64,000 nucleotides of DNA from Actinokineospora enzanensis DSM 44649. GTDB taxonomy: Bacteria > Actinomycetota > Actinomycetes > Mycobacteriales > Pseudonocardiaceae. Under the pieces are notes generated by a model. It was not told the DNA's origin. It saw nothing but the letters and a program-made list of their open reading frames with translations, and made no database searches. Shown piece after piece: positions 1 to 8,441 of this stretch. The stretch lies in contig NZ_KB894417.1 in NCBI RefSeq assembly GCF_000374445.1, positions 97,171-161,170 of the forward strand, read 5' to 3'. Position numbers and translations under genes: made by a program. Each line of letters begins with the position of its first letter. Positions within the stretch are counted from its first letter, which is position 1.

Positions 1-891
1 CGGCACGGCGTCGTCCGCCTCGACGAGGAGGACGACGAGAGCGGCGGGCGGCCCGAGGTCGACCGCGGGCACCTGCGCTCGCTGCTGCTGGGCGCGCTGC
101 CGCCGGGCACGATCCGCTGGGGCACCAAGGTGACGGAGGCGCGCCCGCTGGGCGACGGCCGTCATGAGGTCCACCTCGCCGAGGGCGGCGTGTTCACCAC
201 CGACCTGCTGGTCGGGGCCGACGGCGCCTGGTCGCGGATCCGGCCGCTGGTCTCCCCCGCCACACCGACCTACGCCGGGGTGTCGTTCGTGGAGATCGAC
301 CTGCCCGAGGCCGACCTGCGGCATCCGGGCGGCGCGGCCGTGGTCGGCAAGGGCATGCTCCTCGCGCTCGGCCCCGACCGGGGCTTCCTCGCGCACCGGG
401 AGACCGACGGCAGCCTGCACGTCTACGTGGCGCTGCGGACCGGGCCGGGCTGGCTGGGCGGGGTCGACTTCGCCGACACCGCCGCGGCCAAGGACGCGGT
501 GCTGGCCGAGTTCCCCGACTGGGCGCCGGAGTTGCGCGCCTTGGTCACCGAGGCGGAGGGCGCGCTGGTGCCGCGCACGATCAACGTGCTGCCGGTCGGG
601 CACCGTTGGGACCGCGTGCCGGGTGTGACGCTGCTCGGTGACGCCGCGCACCTGATGTCGCCGTTCGCGGGCGAGGGCGCCAACCTCGCCATGCTCGACG
701 GCGCGGAACTGGGACAGGCCATCGCGGCCGCGCCCGGCGACGTCGAGGGTGCCCTGACCCGGTACGAGGCGGCCATGTTCCCGCGGGCCGAGGCGGCCGC
801 GGCGGAGTCGGCGACCAGCCTCGAACTGTGCTTCGGCGCAGACGCGCCGGAGGGCATGCTCGCGCTGTTCACCGCGGGACAGCCGGGCTGA
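1..891 (+). CDS. FAD-dependent monooxygenase, 5' end missing
   Basis: The reading frame is open from the first base of the window, so the N-terminus with the FAD GxGxxG motif lies outside. What remains (about 296 residues) has the RPEVDRGHLRSLLL segment and, near the end, LLGDAAHLMSPFAGEGANLA, the GD motif that binds the FAD ribityl chain in class A flavoprotein hydroxylases. The spacing and the RPEVDR/PFAGEGAN wording resemble TetX-like and related aromatic or tetracycline hydroxylases. Such enzymes use NAD(P)H and oxygen to hydroxylate a small molecule in the cytoplasm. The substrate cannot be told. An SDR oxidoreductase follows 150 bp downstream on the same strand and may be co-transcribed. 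Confidence 0.85.
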   Translation, partial: RHGVVRLDEEDDESGGRPEVDRGHLRSLLLGALPPGTIRWGTKVTEARPLGDGRHEVHLAEGGVFTTDLLVGADGAWSRIRPLVSPATPTYAGVSFVEIDLPEADLRHPGGAAVVGKGMLLALGPDRGFLAHRETDGSLHVYVALRTGPGWLGGVDFADTAAAKDAVLAEFPDWAPELRALVTEAEGALVPRTINVLPVGHRWDRVPGVTLLGDAAHLMSPFAGEGANLAMLDGAELGQAIAAAPGDVEGALTRYEAAMFPRAEAAAAESATSLELCFGADAPEGMLALFTAGQPG

Positions 892-1040
892 CAAGGACGT
901 CGGGGGCGGCGATGAACACCGAGAGCGTCCCGGGCGAGCGCACCGGGGAGATCAGCGGGCGAACCGATCCCGCCCGCGTGGCGGTCGGGAATCAGGAGAA
1001 CCGGCGCGGACGCGTCGGTCGGTCGACACAGGGGGACGAG

Positions 1041-2009
1041 ATGACGTGGAACGTGCACCGGCCGCCGCGCGCGGACGGGAAGCGGGTACTGGTCACCGGC
1101 GGCAACGCGGGGATCGGGTACTTCGTGGCCGAGCAGCTGGCGGGCGCCGGGGTCGAGGTCGTGCTGGGCTGCCGGGACACGGCCAGGGCCGAGGCGGCGG
1201 CGGGGTCGATCCGGGCACGGGTGCCCGACGCGCGGGTCGCCCATGTACGGCTGGACCTCGCCGACCCCGCGTCCCTGGAGTCCTCTGTGGACTCATTGGG
1301 GCCGGGCAGGCTGGACGCCGTCGTGCAGAACGCGGGCGTGCTGGTCGACGGTCCGCGCCGGGAGACCGCGGCGGGGCACGAGATGATGTTCGGCACCAAT
1401 CACCTGGGGCATTTCGCGTTGACGCGCCTGCTGGCCCCGCTGCTGTCGGCCACTCCCGGCAGCCGCGTGGTCGTCGTCGGCAGCATCACCGCCGACTCGG
1501 TCCGGCTCGACCTGGACGACCTGGACGACGGACGTGACTTCCGCGCGAAGCGGGCGTACGCGCGGTCGAAACTCGCGCAGATGACGTTCGGCTTCGAACT
1601 GGACCGCCGGTTGCGCACGGCGGGGAGCACGGTGTCCGCTGTGGTGGCCCACCCCGGCGGGGCGCTCGACGGGCTGACCCCGGCGCGACCGCCAGTCCAC
1701 GCACCTGGGCTCGGCGCACGGGCACGGTCGTTGCCAGCGCGAGTTCTGCTGCAGGGCAAGGACTCGGCCGCCTGGCCGGCGGTGCGGGCGGCGCTCGACC
1801 CCGAGGTGACGGGTGGACAGCTGTGGGGTCCGCGGGTCTTCGGCCTGCGCGGATTACCCGTGGTCCACCGGGTACGCGCGCACCTGGTGGACCCGATGAT
1901 CGGCGAACGGCTGTGGGCGGCCAGCGCCGACCTCGTGGGCGGTGAACCGGTCTTCGCCCCGGGCAGGCAGGGCCTCGACGAGCGACAGGAGGTGAGGGAC
2001 GTTGGCTGA
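1041..2009 (+). CDS. short-chain dehydrogenase/reductase (SDR)
   Basis: A 322-residue protein. The start at 1041 is preceded by GGGGGACG and begins about 15 residues before the Rossmann motif TGGNAGIG, which fits SDR architecture; longer upstream in-frame starts overlap the monooxygenase. The active site is visible as a Ser in VVVVGSITADS and the Y-x-x-x-K pair in AYARSKLAQ; NAG (QNAGVLVDG) is also present. The layout is that of the retinol dehydrogenase/protochlorophyllide-reductase-like SDR group, with a long C-terminal part. It should be a cytoplasmic NAD(P)-dependent oxidoreductase. The substrate is unknown; its position after a flavin monooxygenase suggests a shared small-molecule oxidation role, which is inference. 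Confidence 0.85.
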   Translation: MTWNVHRPPRADGKRVLVTGGNAGIGYFVAEQLAGAGVEVVLGCRDTARAEAAAGSIRARVPDARVAHVRLDLADPASLESSVDSLGPGRLDAVVQNAGVLVDGPRRETAAGHEMMFGTNHLGHFALTRLLAPLLSATPGSRVVVVGSITADSVRLDLDDLDDGRDFRAKRAYARSKLAQMTFGFELDRRLRTAGSTVSAVVAHPGGALDGLTPARPPVHAPGLGARARSLPARVLLQGKDSAAWPAVRAALDPEVTGGQLWGPRVFGLRGLPVVHRVRAHLVDPMIGERLWAASADLVGGEPVFAPGRQGLDERQEVRDVG

Positions 2010-2196
2010 TCCGGCCCCAGTATCGACATTCGCCCATGCGGCGCTGGTCTTTGACAAATTCAGAGAGTGTCCGAATATCGGGAGCCGCCACCGTCCGGGT
2101 GGGCGGAGAGACGACCCGCCGGTCGACCCGGTTCGCACCTCCGCCCTCCCGGACGACGCGTGATCCACTGGAGCATGCTCCGCCCCGGAGCGCCGG

Positions 2197-2325
2197 TCAG
2201 ACCCGGATATCGCTCTGCTGCAGCGGATCGTCGCTGGTGACCGGGACGAGACTGGTCGGCTCCAGCCGCTGCATCCCGACGGCGCCGAGCATCAGCACGA
2301 ACGGGACTGCGATCGCGATCCACAT
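2197..2325 (-). CDS. small single-span membrane peptide, unknown function
   Basis: A 42-residue peptide starting with MWIAIAVPFVLMLGAVGMQR, which is one hydrophobic helix from the first residue, followed by a short polar tail ending QQSDIRV. The start is supported by an AGAGGGGA ribosome binding site 8 bases upstream. Short peptides with this MWIAI-type start are common in actinobacteria and have no known function. It is the only supported gene in the stretch between the SDR and the DUF11 protein. Confidence 0.6.
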   Translation of the reverse strand: MWIAIAVPFVLMLGAVGMQRLEPTSLVPVTSDDPLQQSDIRV

Positions 2326-2986
2326 GGGACGGTCCCCTCTTCCGTAGTCGGTCTGATCCCACCGACCAGATACCCCAGCCCCACGAGACCTACACCGAAC
2401 GGGTGTCGATGTGGCCTGAGTCACTCATTCGTGGCGGCGTGTCGCGCGAAACACGGCCAGGCCGCCGAGTCTCGATGGTGTTTCCCGCGCTTATCCGCGC
2501 CTACCAGGGAATTTCACATCGCACGGCCAGATCCCTTGTCGCGATGGCGATTCGCCACCACGTCCGCGAACGCCGAACCTGTCTCGCCGTCGAACCCGCC
2601 CCTGAGCGCGCGGGCAGGCGCGAGATCGGCGACAAAGGGCGGCGGGAGCCGACGTCCACGACCACCGAGCGCGGCCGTGAACCCGGTCGCCACGTCAAGT
2701 CGCCGACCCGTCCTCTATATACATCACGGCTATAACCCTACATATAACCCCTCGATGGGTTATAGGCCGAAAACTTTCGCTGAAGCGACGGTGTTGCGCG
2801 TTCAGGGTCAGCGGGCAACACGATCGGGTGGCATGACCGTGGGTTTCCCGCGGTGATCCGTATGGTGAGGCCGCACCGCTCGCCGGAAACTCCCGCCCAC
2901 CAACGAAGTCGGTTCTCGGGGCCGGGGAATTCCCGCCGACCGCAAGCAGGGCGAGCGCAGGAGTTCGATGTGGTCGAGGAGATGAC
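2326..2986. other. divergent intergenic region with an AT-rich patch
   Basis: About 660 bases separate the small membrane peptide (leftward) from the DUF11 protein (rightward). Open frames here have no ribosome binding site or recognisable product. The only marked structure is the AT-rich patch with repeated TATAACCC at 2731-2764, described separately. Promoters for both flanking genes should lie here. Confidence 0.5.
2731..2764. promoter_or_regulatory. TATAACCC direct and inverted repeats (candidate operator)
   Basis: TATAACCC occurs at 2731-2738 and 2743-2750, and its exact inverted copy GGGTTATA at 2757-2764. The second and third copies form a perfect 8-bp dyad with a 6-base spacer (CTCGAT). 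The patch is strongly AT-rich compared with its surroundings and sits between divergent genes. This arrangement suggests a dimeric regulator binding site; the regulator is unknown. Confidence 0.45.
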
Positions 2987-3607
2987 GTGATAGCCACCGC
3001 AGTCCTGTCCGCCGTCCTGCTCGCGGCCGCGCCCATCGAGGGCGACAGCGGCGCCGCGATCGACATCGCTTCCGAGACAGGGGCGGACGCCGACGCGGGC
3101 GTGCCCCGGTTGAGCATCGCGGTGGACAACGCGCACCTCTCGGCCGTGCCGGGTGACCGGCTCGCCTACACCGTGACCTTGCGCAACCTGGGCACCACGG
3201 ACGTGACCGGGCTGGAGATCACCCAGAGCGTGCCGAGCGGCCTGCGGTTCGACGCCGCCGAACCGGCGGGCACCACCGCGGCCTCGGCGGTCACCTGGAA
3301 CGTCGACCTCGCGCCCGCCGGGCAGGCGGTCTTCCACTCGACCATGACCGTGGTCGACTCGGACGTCGACCGGGACCGGCTGGCCACGGTGGCCTGCGCG
3401 CACGCGGGTGACGACGGGCCGCCGCTGGTGTGCGCGGCGCACTCGGCGCGGATACCTGTCGAGGTGGCATCCGCCAAGGACTCCTGGGTCACCCGCAACC
3501 GCTGGTACTTCGCGGGCGGCGTGATCGCGGCCGCGGGTGCCGCGCTGTTCATCCGCCGCCGGATGTCGAGCCGGGACCCGGAGGACGTCGAGGAACCGAC
3601 CATCTGA
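2987..3607 (+). CDS. secreted or membrane-anchored DUF11-domain protein
   Basis: A 206-residue protein starting at GTG, with GAGGAG just upstream. The N-terminus is a hydrophobic export signal (AVLSAVLLAAAPI). Residues about 40-135 form a DUF11-type beta-sandwich with the typical VPGDRLAYTVTLRNLGTTDV and GLEITQSVPSGLRF segments. A single membrane helix follows near residues 168-190 (FAGGVIAAAGAALFIRRR), with a short charged cytoplasmic tail. It is likely a type I surface protein with its extracellular domain anchored by the C-terminal helix. No sortase motif was seen. The role is unknown. Confidence 0.75.
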   Translation: MIATAVLSAVLLAAAPIEGDSGAAIDIASETGADADAGVPRLSIAVDNAHLSAVPGDRLAYTVTLRNLGTTDVTGLEITQSVPSGLRFDAAEPAGTTAASAVTWNVDLAPAGQAVFHSTMTVVDSDVDRDRLATVACAHAGDDGPPLVCAAHSARIPVEVASAKDSWVTRNRWYFAGGVIAAAGAALFIRRRMSSRDPEDVEEPTI

Positions 3608-3927
3608 TCCGATCGTGGTGATTTCCCCACGATGCGCGCGCCATTTTCGCCGACCCTGCACAATAGGGGTGTGAATTCACCGCCTCCACACGGTGCGTGA
3701 CGACCGGCGCGGGTGACCGAACCCACTTGTCGCAATCTCGCCGAGGCGACCAGGCACGATGCGTACCGGGTCGGTAAATGATTCATCCCGCACCGCCCGG
3801 AATGTCCCACGACAGCCCCTCCAATGGCCCAGTCCGGCCCCCGGCGACGGCCGACGGTGACCCGCGGAACCTTTTCCCGGAGTCGGTAACAATGGGATGA
3901 GCACGACGATCCTCACGATGTCGCGCG

Positions 3928-3946
3928 CCAGGTCGGGCTAACCTGA
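3928..3946. promoter_or_regulatory. weak iron-box-like sequence
   Basis: By my alignment this 19-mer matches the actinobacterial IdeR/DmdR consensus (TTAGGTTAGGCTAACCTAA) at 14 of 19 positions; the right half GGGCTAACCT is strong and the left half weak. It lies just upstream of the ribosome binding site of the glycosyltransferase gene. A chance match is quite possible. Confidence 0.25.
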
Positions 3947-3956
3947 GGGGGACCAG

Positions 3957-4760
3957 ATGGACGTCGTTGTGCCCGCGCACAACGAGGAGCACGGCATCAC
4001 CGCGTGTCTCGACCGACTCGCGGCGGCCACCGAGGTGACACGGATCGTCGTGGTCGTGAACGGGAGCACGGACCGCACCGAGGAATTGGCGAGAAAGCAC
4101 TCCAGCAGGCCGGACGTCATTGTCGTGGAGCAGCCCGGCAAAGTCGGCGCACTGAACGCGGGAGACGCCAGGTGCAGCGGTTTCCCGCGCGCCTACCTGG
4201 ACGCGGACGTCGAGCTCGACGGCGCGGCACTGGACGCGCTGGCGCGAGCCGCCCGGGGCGGGGACGCCGAGGCCGCCGTGCCGACCGCGCGGATCGACCT
4301 GACCGGGGCGTCGTGGCCCGTACGCCGCTACTACGCGGTCTGGCAACGGCTTCCGGCCGTGCACCGCTCCTCCGCGGGGCGCGGGGTCTACGTGCTCGAA
4401 CGCGCCGCGCATGATCGGCTGTTCCCGCTGCCCGCGGACCTGATCAACGACGACGGCCATGTCAGCGGGCAGGTGCCGCGGCGCGTGGTGGTGGCCGACG
4501 CGGTGGTCGTGGTGCGGGCGCCGCGCGACGTGCGGAGCCTCGTGCGGCGTCGGCGGCGGGTGCACCACGGCAACACGCGGCTCTCCCGGCCGGGCGCCCC
4601 GGCCACCGGGTTGTCCACCGTGTTCGGGTTGCTGCGCACTCGGCAGGCTTATGTCGCGGACGTCGCGGTGTTCCTGCTGGTGACATTGTTCTCGCGGCTG
4701 GCGGTGGCCGCGCGGCGCGGGCCGGTCGACTGGGGAACGGACAAATCGACACGCGACTGA
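3957..4760 (+). CDS. family 2 glycosyltransferase
   Basis: A 267-residue protein starting at ATG behind GAGGGGGACC. It opens directly with the GT-A fold strand MDVVVPAHNEE, followed by VVVNGSTDRT and the metal-binding DxD-like YLDADVELDG, so this is a GT2 transferase that uses a nucleotide sugar. The C-terminus has a probable membrane-associated helix (AYVADVAVFLLVTLFSRLAVAA). It is shorter than processive synthases, and no QxxRW motif was seen. It probably adds one sugar to a lipid or polymer at the inner face of the membrane. The acceptor is unknown. Transcription probably ends at the hairpin at 4880-4908. Confidence 0.8.
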   Translation: MDVVVPAHNEEHGITACLDRLAAATEVTRIVVVVNGSTDRTEELARKHSSRPDVIVVEQPGKVGALNAGDARCSGFPRAYLDADVELDGAALDALARAARGGDAEAAVPTARIDLTGASWPVRRYYAVWQRLPAVHRSSAGRGVYVLERAAHDRLFPLPADLINDDGHVSGQVPRRVVVADAVVVVRAPRDVRSLVRRRRRVHHGNTRLSRPGAPATGLSTVFGLLRTRQAYVADVAVFLLVTLFSRLAVAARRGPVDWGTDKSTRD

Positions 4761-4879
4761 TATTCGACCCGCGGCTTCGCCGCGCCAGCTCCCCACGGTC
4801 GTCGAGGTTTCTCATAAAGGAAGCGAACCTCGCGGGGTGACATTTCCCGGTTGCTTTCCCGTACCCGAGTCGCCACTTC

Positions 4880-4908
4880 CGTGGCCCAGCGATCCGGGCT
4901 GGGCCACG
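4880..4908. terminator. hairpin between convergent genes
   Basis: Perfect 10-bp stem CGTGGCCCAG / CTGGGCCACG with a 9-base loop. It sits between the end of the glycosyltransferase (+) and the end of the frameshifted gene (-), so it may serve both strands. There is no U-tract, as is common in actinobacteria. Confidence 0.6.
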
Positions 4909-4921
4909 GGGCGCGGGGCGA

Positions 4922-5466
4922 TCAGGCGAAACCGCAGTCGGCGAACGGGGTCTCGGCCAGCGCGACCGCCGCGCGGAACAGGTCCGCCTGCGGTTCGCCC
5001 GCGTCGAAGGCGTCATAGGCGTACAGGTCGGCGACGAACGCGCCGATCCGTTCCTGGGTGGTCGAGGCCATCAGGAACACGTGGGCCAGATGCCGGATGC
5101 TGCCGTCGTCGCCCGGCCGCATGCGCATGCTCACCGTGGACACTGACCACTTGGCCACCAGCCGCGCGCTTGGCCTGCGGAACCGCACGGTGATCGCCAG
5201 TGGGGTGCGGTCGACGAACAGGCTGTCCTCGTTGAACTCGGCCTTGCGGTAGGCCTCGACCTTCGCCAGCTGTCCGACCAGATAGGCGACCATCCGCTGG
5301 GAGTGCGTGGCCATCGAGATCCGCCGGTCGTCGGGGTGCTGGGCGATGTTGTCCCACAGCACGATCAGCGAGAACCCGTTGCGGGACCCGGCGAAGGTGG
5401 TGTCCAGCGAGCCGATGTAGGGACTTCACCCCGGATGCTGGACGGGCGGCTCTCGACCTGGGTCAT
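4922..5466 (-). pseudogene. unknown protein gene with a single-base frameshift
   Basis: The start at 5466 (MTQVESRPSSIRGEVP) has a good ribosome binding site, GGAAGGAAG. The frame is lost near 5425: adding one C restores a continuous protein in which GEVP is followed by YIGSLDTTFAGSRNGFSL and then the rest of the 3' frame, ending PFADCGFA. The restored length is 181 residues. I do not recognise the family. It is soluble-looking and rich in charged residues. The gene is divergent from the ArsR-SRPBCC regulator across a palindromic operator, so it may be that regulator's target. A real mutation and a sequencing error are both possible; the clean restoration favours error or a very recent event. 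Confidence 0.65.
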
Positions 5467-5604
5467 GTCGGTCTTCCTTCCGTCGATGGGGGCAGGCCCC
5501 CGGACAGGCGCGCCCACACTCGGCCTACCGAAGGCGGGCGGCGGGCTGAATCCCCGGGCCGGGGACTCCACCCGCCCTGGTGCCGCAACGACTCGGGTGG
5601 GTTT

Positions 5605-5657
5605 ACATGCAGCCGCCCGGGTGCCTATGCTGAACATGCAGCCGATTGGCTGCATGT
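5605..5657. promoter_or_regulatory. palindromic operator of the ArsR-type regulator
   Basis: Perfect inverted repeat ACATGCAGCC (5634-5643) and GGCTGCATGT (5648-5657) with a 4-base centre GATT. A third copy, ACATGCAGCC, lies at 5605-5614. The palindrome ends 12 bases before the ATG of the regulator and lies in the divergent promoter region, which is the expected place for autorepression and control of the opposite gene. Confidence 0.7.
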
Positions 5658-5669
5658 CGGAGGAGCGGG

Positions 5670-6458
5670 ATGGACGAGGTGTTCCGGGCGCTGGCCGACC
5701 CGAGCAGGCGCAGGCTGCTGGACTCGCTCAACGCACACGACGGGCAGACCCTGCGGGAGCTGTGCACCGGGTTGGCCATGGCACGGCAGTCGGTGAGCAA
5801 GCACCTGGCCGTGCTGGAGGCAGCGAACCTGGTCACCACGGTGTGGCGCGGCCGGGAGAAACTGCACCACCTCAACGCCGAGCCCGTGAACGCGATAGCC
5901 GACCGCTGGATCAGGCAGTACGACCGCGGGCGCGTGCGCGCGCTGGCGGATCTGAAACGAGCACTGGAGCTACCCATGGCGGACGAGTTCGTCTACACCA
6001 CCTACATCGCCACCACGCCCGAGCGGCTGTGGCAGGCGCTGACCGAGCCCGCGTTCACCCGCCAGTACTGGGGGGTGGAGTTCACCTCAGATTGGACCCC
6101 CGGCGCGCCGATGACGTGGCTGGAGAACGGCGTCACGATCACCGACCCGGCACAGGTGGTGCTGGAGGCGGACCCGCCACGGCGGCTGTCCTACACCTGG
6201 CACACCATCACCGACGAGTGGCGCGACTCGCACGGGTTCGACCACGCCGAGGCGGCCGCGCTGGCCGCCGAGCCCCGGTCGCGGGTCTCGTTCGAGATCG
6301 AGCAACTGGGCGAGCGGGTACGGCTCACCGTGACGCACGGCGACCTCGAACCGGGCGGACAGCTGCTCGCGGGCGTCAGCCACGGCTGGCCGGAGATCGT
6401 GGCGAGCCTGAAGTCGCTGCTGGAGACCGGGCGGGCGCTGCCGGTCCGACAGGGATAG
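5670..6458 (+). CDS. ArsR-family regulator fused to an SRPBCC (AHSA1-like) domain
   Basis: A 262-residue protein. The start MDEVFRALADPSRRRLLD at 5670 follows GGAGGAG; it is the usual first residue of ArsR proteins, so the slightly earlier in-frame start is less likely. Residues 1-100 are a winged helix (LRELCTGLAMARQSVSKHLAVLE). Residues about 107-255 are an AHSA1/SRPBCC fold (YIATTPERLWQALTEP, YWGVEF, GWPEIVASLKSLLE). This fusion is a known group of one-component repressors in which the SRPBCC pocket probably senses a hydrophobic ligand. No metal-binding cysteines of classical ArsR were seen. Confidence 0.85.
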   Translation: MDEVFRALADPSRRRLLDSLNAHDGQTLRELCTGLAMARQSVSKHLAVLEAANLVTTVWRGREKLHHLNAEPVNAIADRWIRQYDRGRVRALADLKRALELPMADEFVYTTYIATTPERLWQALTEPAFTRQYWGVEFTSDWTPGAPMTWLENGVTITDPAQVVLEADPPRRLSYTWHTITDEWRDSHGFDHAEAAALAAEPRSRVSFEIEQLGERVRLTVTHGDLEPGGQLLAGVSHGWPEIVASLKSLLETGRALPVRQG

Positions 6459-6948
6459 GGCGCCCGGACGCGTTGCCCCCGGAGTGAACCCGGGTGACAA
6501 CCGAGTCGCTCTCGTCCGGACCGCATAGTGGTACCTGTGACTCCGGAGATATGGTTAACTCTTATGGCACGCACTCATAGCGCGATCGGGTGGTGACACC
6601 CCGTCGACACATTCGTTGCGTGATTAACCAATCGGCCAACTTCACCCATACCGGTGACGCGAGGCTGTTTTAGGGGACAAAGACATACAGAGAGTGTGAT
6701 TCGCACTCGCCGAGGGCGCTCAGGCCGCGCAGGGGACGCGCACAGGGCCGCAGAGTGCCACGGAGCGTCCTATCGGGACGCCGCACACCCACTCGATCCG
6801 GCGGCGCTGTCCGTCATGCGGGGCAAACTCGATCGTGTCTGCGCATAAGAAGTCGCTCACAGTCCGCGATGGACAGTCAGGGGCTTCCGCGCACACCTCG
6901 CGTCCCCGCAACCGGCAGTCCCCGCCGGGTCGAGAAAGGGTTGGACCC
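6459..6948. other. intergenic region upstream of the signal-peptidase module
   Basis: About 490 bases with no supported gene. It contains a moderately AT-rich part (6540-6700) that probably holds the promoter of the following three-gene operon and a long leader. No recognisable riboswitch or operator was found. Confidence 0.4.
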
Positions 6949-7578
6949 ATGGCCACGGTTTCACGGCGTCGCTCGCGTAGCGACCGCAAGGCGGCCCTCA
7001 TCGTGCTCGCGGGCGGCCTCGTCGGCACCACCCTGCTCGCGCTGGCCCTCACCGGCTCCCTGTCCGCGTTCACCGCGGCCATCACCAACACCACCGACAC
7101 GGTCGCCACCGGCTCGTTGGTGCTGCGGGAGACCGACGGCACCAACACCTGCACCAGCACCAGCTCGTCGACCAACGCCGCCAACTGCGCCACCATCAAC
7201 AAGTACAGCGGTTCCACCCTGCTGCCCGGCGGCTCGGCCACCAAGACCGTGACCCTGGCCAACGACGGCACCATCACCCCGGCGACCTTCACCCTCACCC
7301 CGGGCTCGTGCAGCCAGTCCGGCTCGGTCAGCGGCATCACGCCCGCCTCGGACTTCTGCGCCCAGGTGACCCTCAAGATCTACGCCGCGGCCACCGCCAC
7401 CGGCTCCCCCATCTACAACGGCACGCTGTCCGCGTTCAGCAGCCCGGTCACCCTGAGCGCGCTGGCCCCGTCGTCGACCCAGCCCTACACGTTCGTGGTG
7501 AGCCTGCCCTCCTCGCTGGGCAACAGCTACATGGGCCTCACCGCCTCGCAGCCGCTCACATGGACGTTCAGCTCCTGA
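6949..7578 (+). CDS. exported protein with SipW-type signal region, cargo 1
   Basis: A 209-residue protein starting at ATG 6949 (AAAGGG about 10 bases upstream). After a basic start (RRRSRSDRK) comes a hydrophobic stretch (residues 15-40) ending GSLSAFTAAITNTTDTV, the pattern of TasA/camelysin-type alternative signal peptides. The mature part is Thr/Ser-rich with four cysteines (68, 80, 121, 137) that could form two disulfides, and a beta-rich sequence (GGSATKTVTLANDGTI) typical of surface fibre or adhesin proteins. It overlaps the signal peptidase gene by 19 bases. It is probably matured by that enzyme and displayed or assembled on the cell surface. The function is otherwise unknown. Confidence 0.7.
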   Translation: MATVSRRRSRSDRKAALIVLAGGLVGTTLLALALTGSLSAFTAAITNTTDTVATGSLVLRETDGTNTCTSTSSSTNAANCATINKYSGSTLLPGGSATKTVTLANDGTITPATFTLTPGSCSQSGSVSGITPASDFCAQVTLKIYAAATATGSPIYNGTLSAFSSPVTLSALAPSSTQPYTFVVSLPSSLGNSYMGLTASQPLTWTFSS

Positions 7579-8441
7579 TCCGGGTTCGGGCGCTGGTCGC
7601 GAGCCAGCACCCGGAGCGGCGCGGTCGACACCGCGCCGCTCTGGTCCGCGCGCACGGGCACACGCTGACCGTGCTGGCCACGCTGCTGCTGGTCGGGGTG
7701 ATCGTGGCACTGTCGTGGCGGGTCACCGGCGGACGGTGGCTGTCGGTGGACACCCCCTCGATGGGGGAGGCGGCGCCGGTCGGCACGTTGGTGCTGACCC
7801 GCCCCACGCACATCGCCGACCTGCGGGTCGGCGATGTCATCTCGTTCACCCCGGCGGGCGGCGGGCAGATCCACACCCACCGGGTCATCCGGCTCTCCAG
7901 CGACGCCGCGTACACCAAGGGCGACATCAACGGGGCGCTGGACCCGTCGCCGGTGCGGGACGCGGACCTGGTCGGCAAGGTGGTGGCACGCTGGTGGGGG
8001 CTGGCCTGGCTGATCAAGGCCCTGCCGTTCCTCATCCCGGGCTGCGCGCTGGTGTGGCTGCTCACCCGCTGGGCGGGCGCGCGGTGGCGAACGGCGCTGC
8101 GGCTGGTGGGCTACCCGATCGTGCTGGCCGTGGCGATCGTGGCGCTGCGGCCGCTGGTGAGCGCCACGCTGCTGACGACCATGGGCGGCGAGGACGGGAC
8201 CCGCGCGACCGTGGTGGCCACCGGGATCCTGCCGGTGCGCGTGCAGACACCGGACGGCGTGTTCGCCGACCTGCACGCGGGCCAGGTCGCCGACCTGCTC
8301 AGCAAGGCCGCCGACGACCACGGCCGGGTGCCGATCGCCATCGACGCGCACATGCCGTGGCAATGGTGGACAGTGTGTCTGGCGCTGTGCGCGGTGCCGC
8401 TGCTGGTGGCGGTGTACCGATTGCGGAGGCTGCGGTCGTGA
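7560..8441 (+). CDS. ER/SipW-type signal peptidase I
   Basis: A 293-residue membrane protein. The start at 7560 lies within the last codons of cargo 1. The first membrane helix is at about 36-53. The nucleophile is Ser67 in DTPSMGEAAP. The general base is His107 in HTHRVI instead of the Lys of ordinary bacterial LepB, and TKGDINGALD (120-128) supplies the conserved acidic residues, so this is the archaeal/ER/SipW class. Three more hydrophobic segments follow after residue 150. It should cleave signal peptides outside the membrane. The genes on both sides encode proteins with a shared NTTDTV motif after the signal helix, so these are the probable dedicated substrates. Confidence 0.85.
   Translation: MDVQLLIRVRALVASQHPERRGRHRAALVRAHGHTLTVLATLLLVGVIVALSWRVTGGRWLSVDTPSMGEAAPVGTLVLTRPTHIADLRVGDVISFTPAGGGQIHTHRVIRLSSDAAYTKGDINGALDPSPVRDADLVGKVVARWWGLAWLIKALPFLIPGCALVWLLTRWAGARWRTALRLVGYPIVLAVAIVALRPLVSATLLTTMGGEDGTRATVVATGILPVRVQTPDGVFADLHAGQVADLLSKAADDHGRVPIAIDAHMPWQWWTVCLALCAVPLLVAVYRLRRLRS

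Noticed and set aside
2403..2856. Open frames in the divergent region before the DUF11 gene
   Set aside because: No start signal, no family resemblance, and the AT-rich regulatory patch lies inside them.
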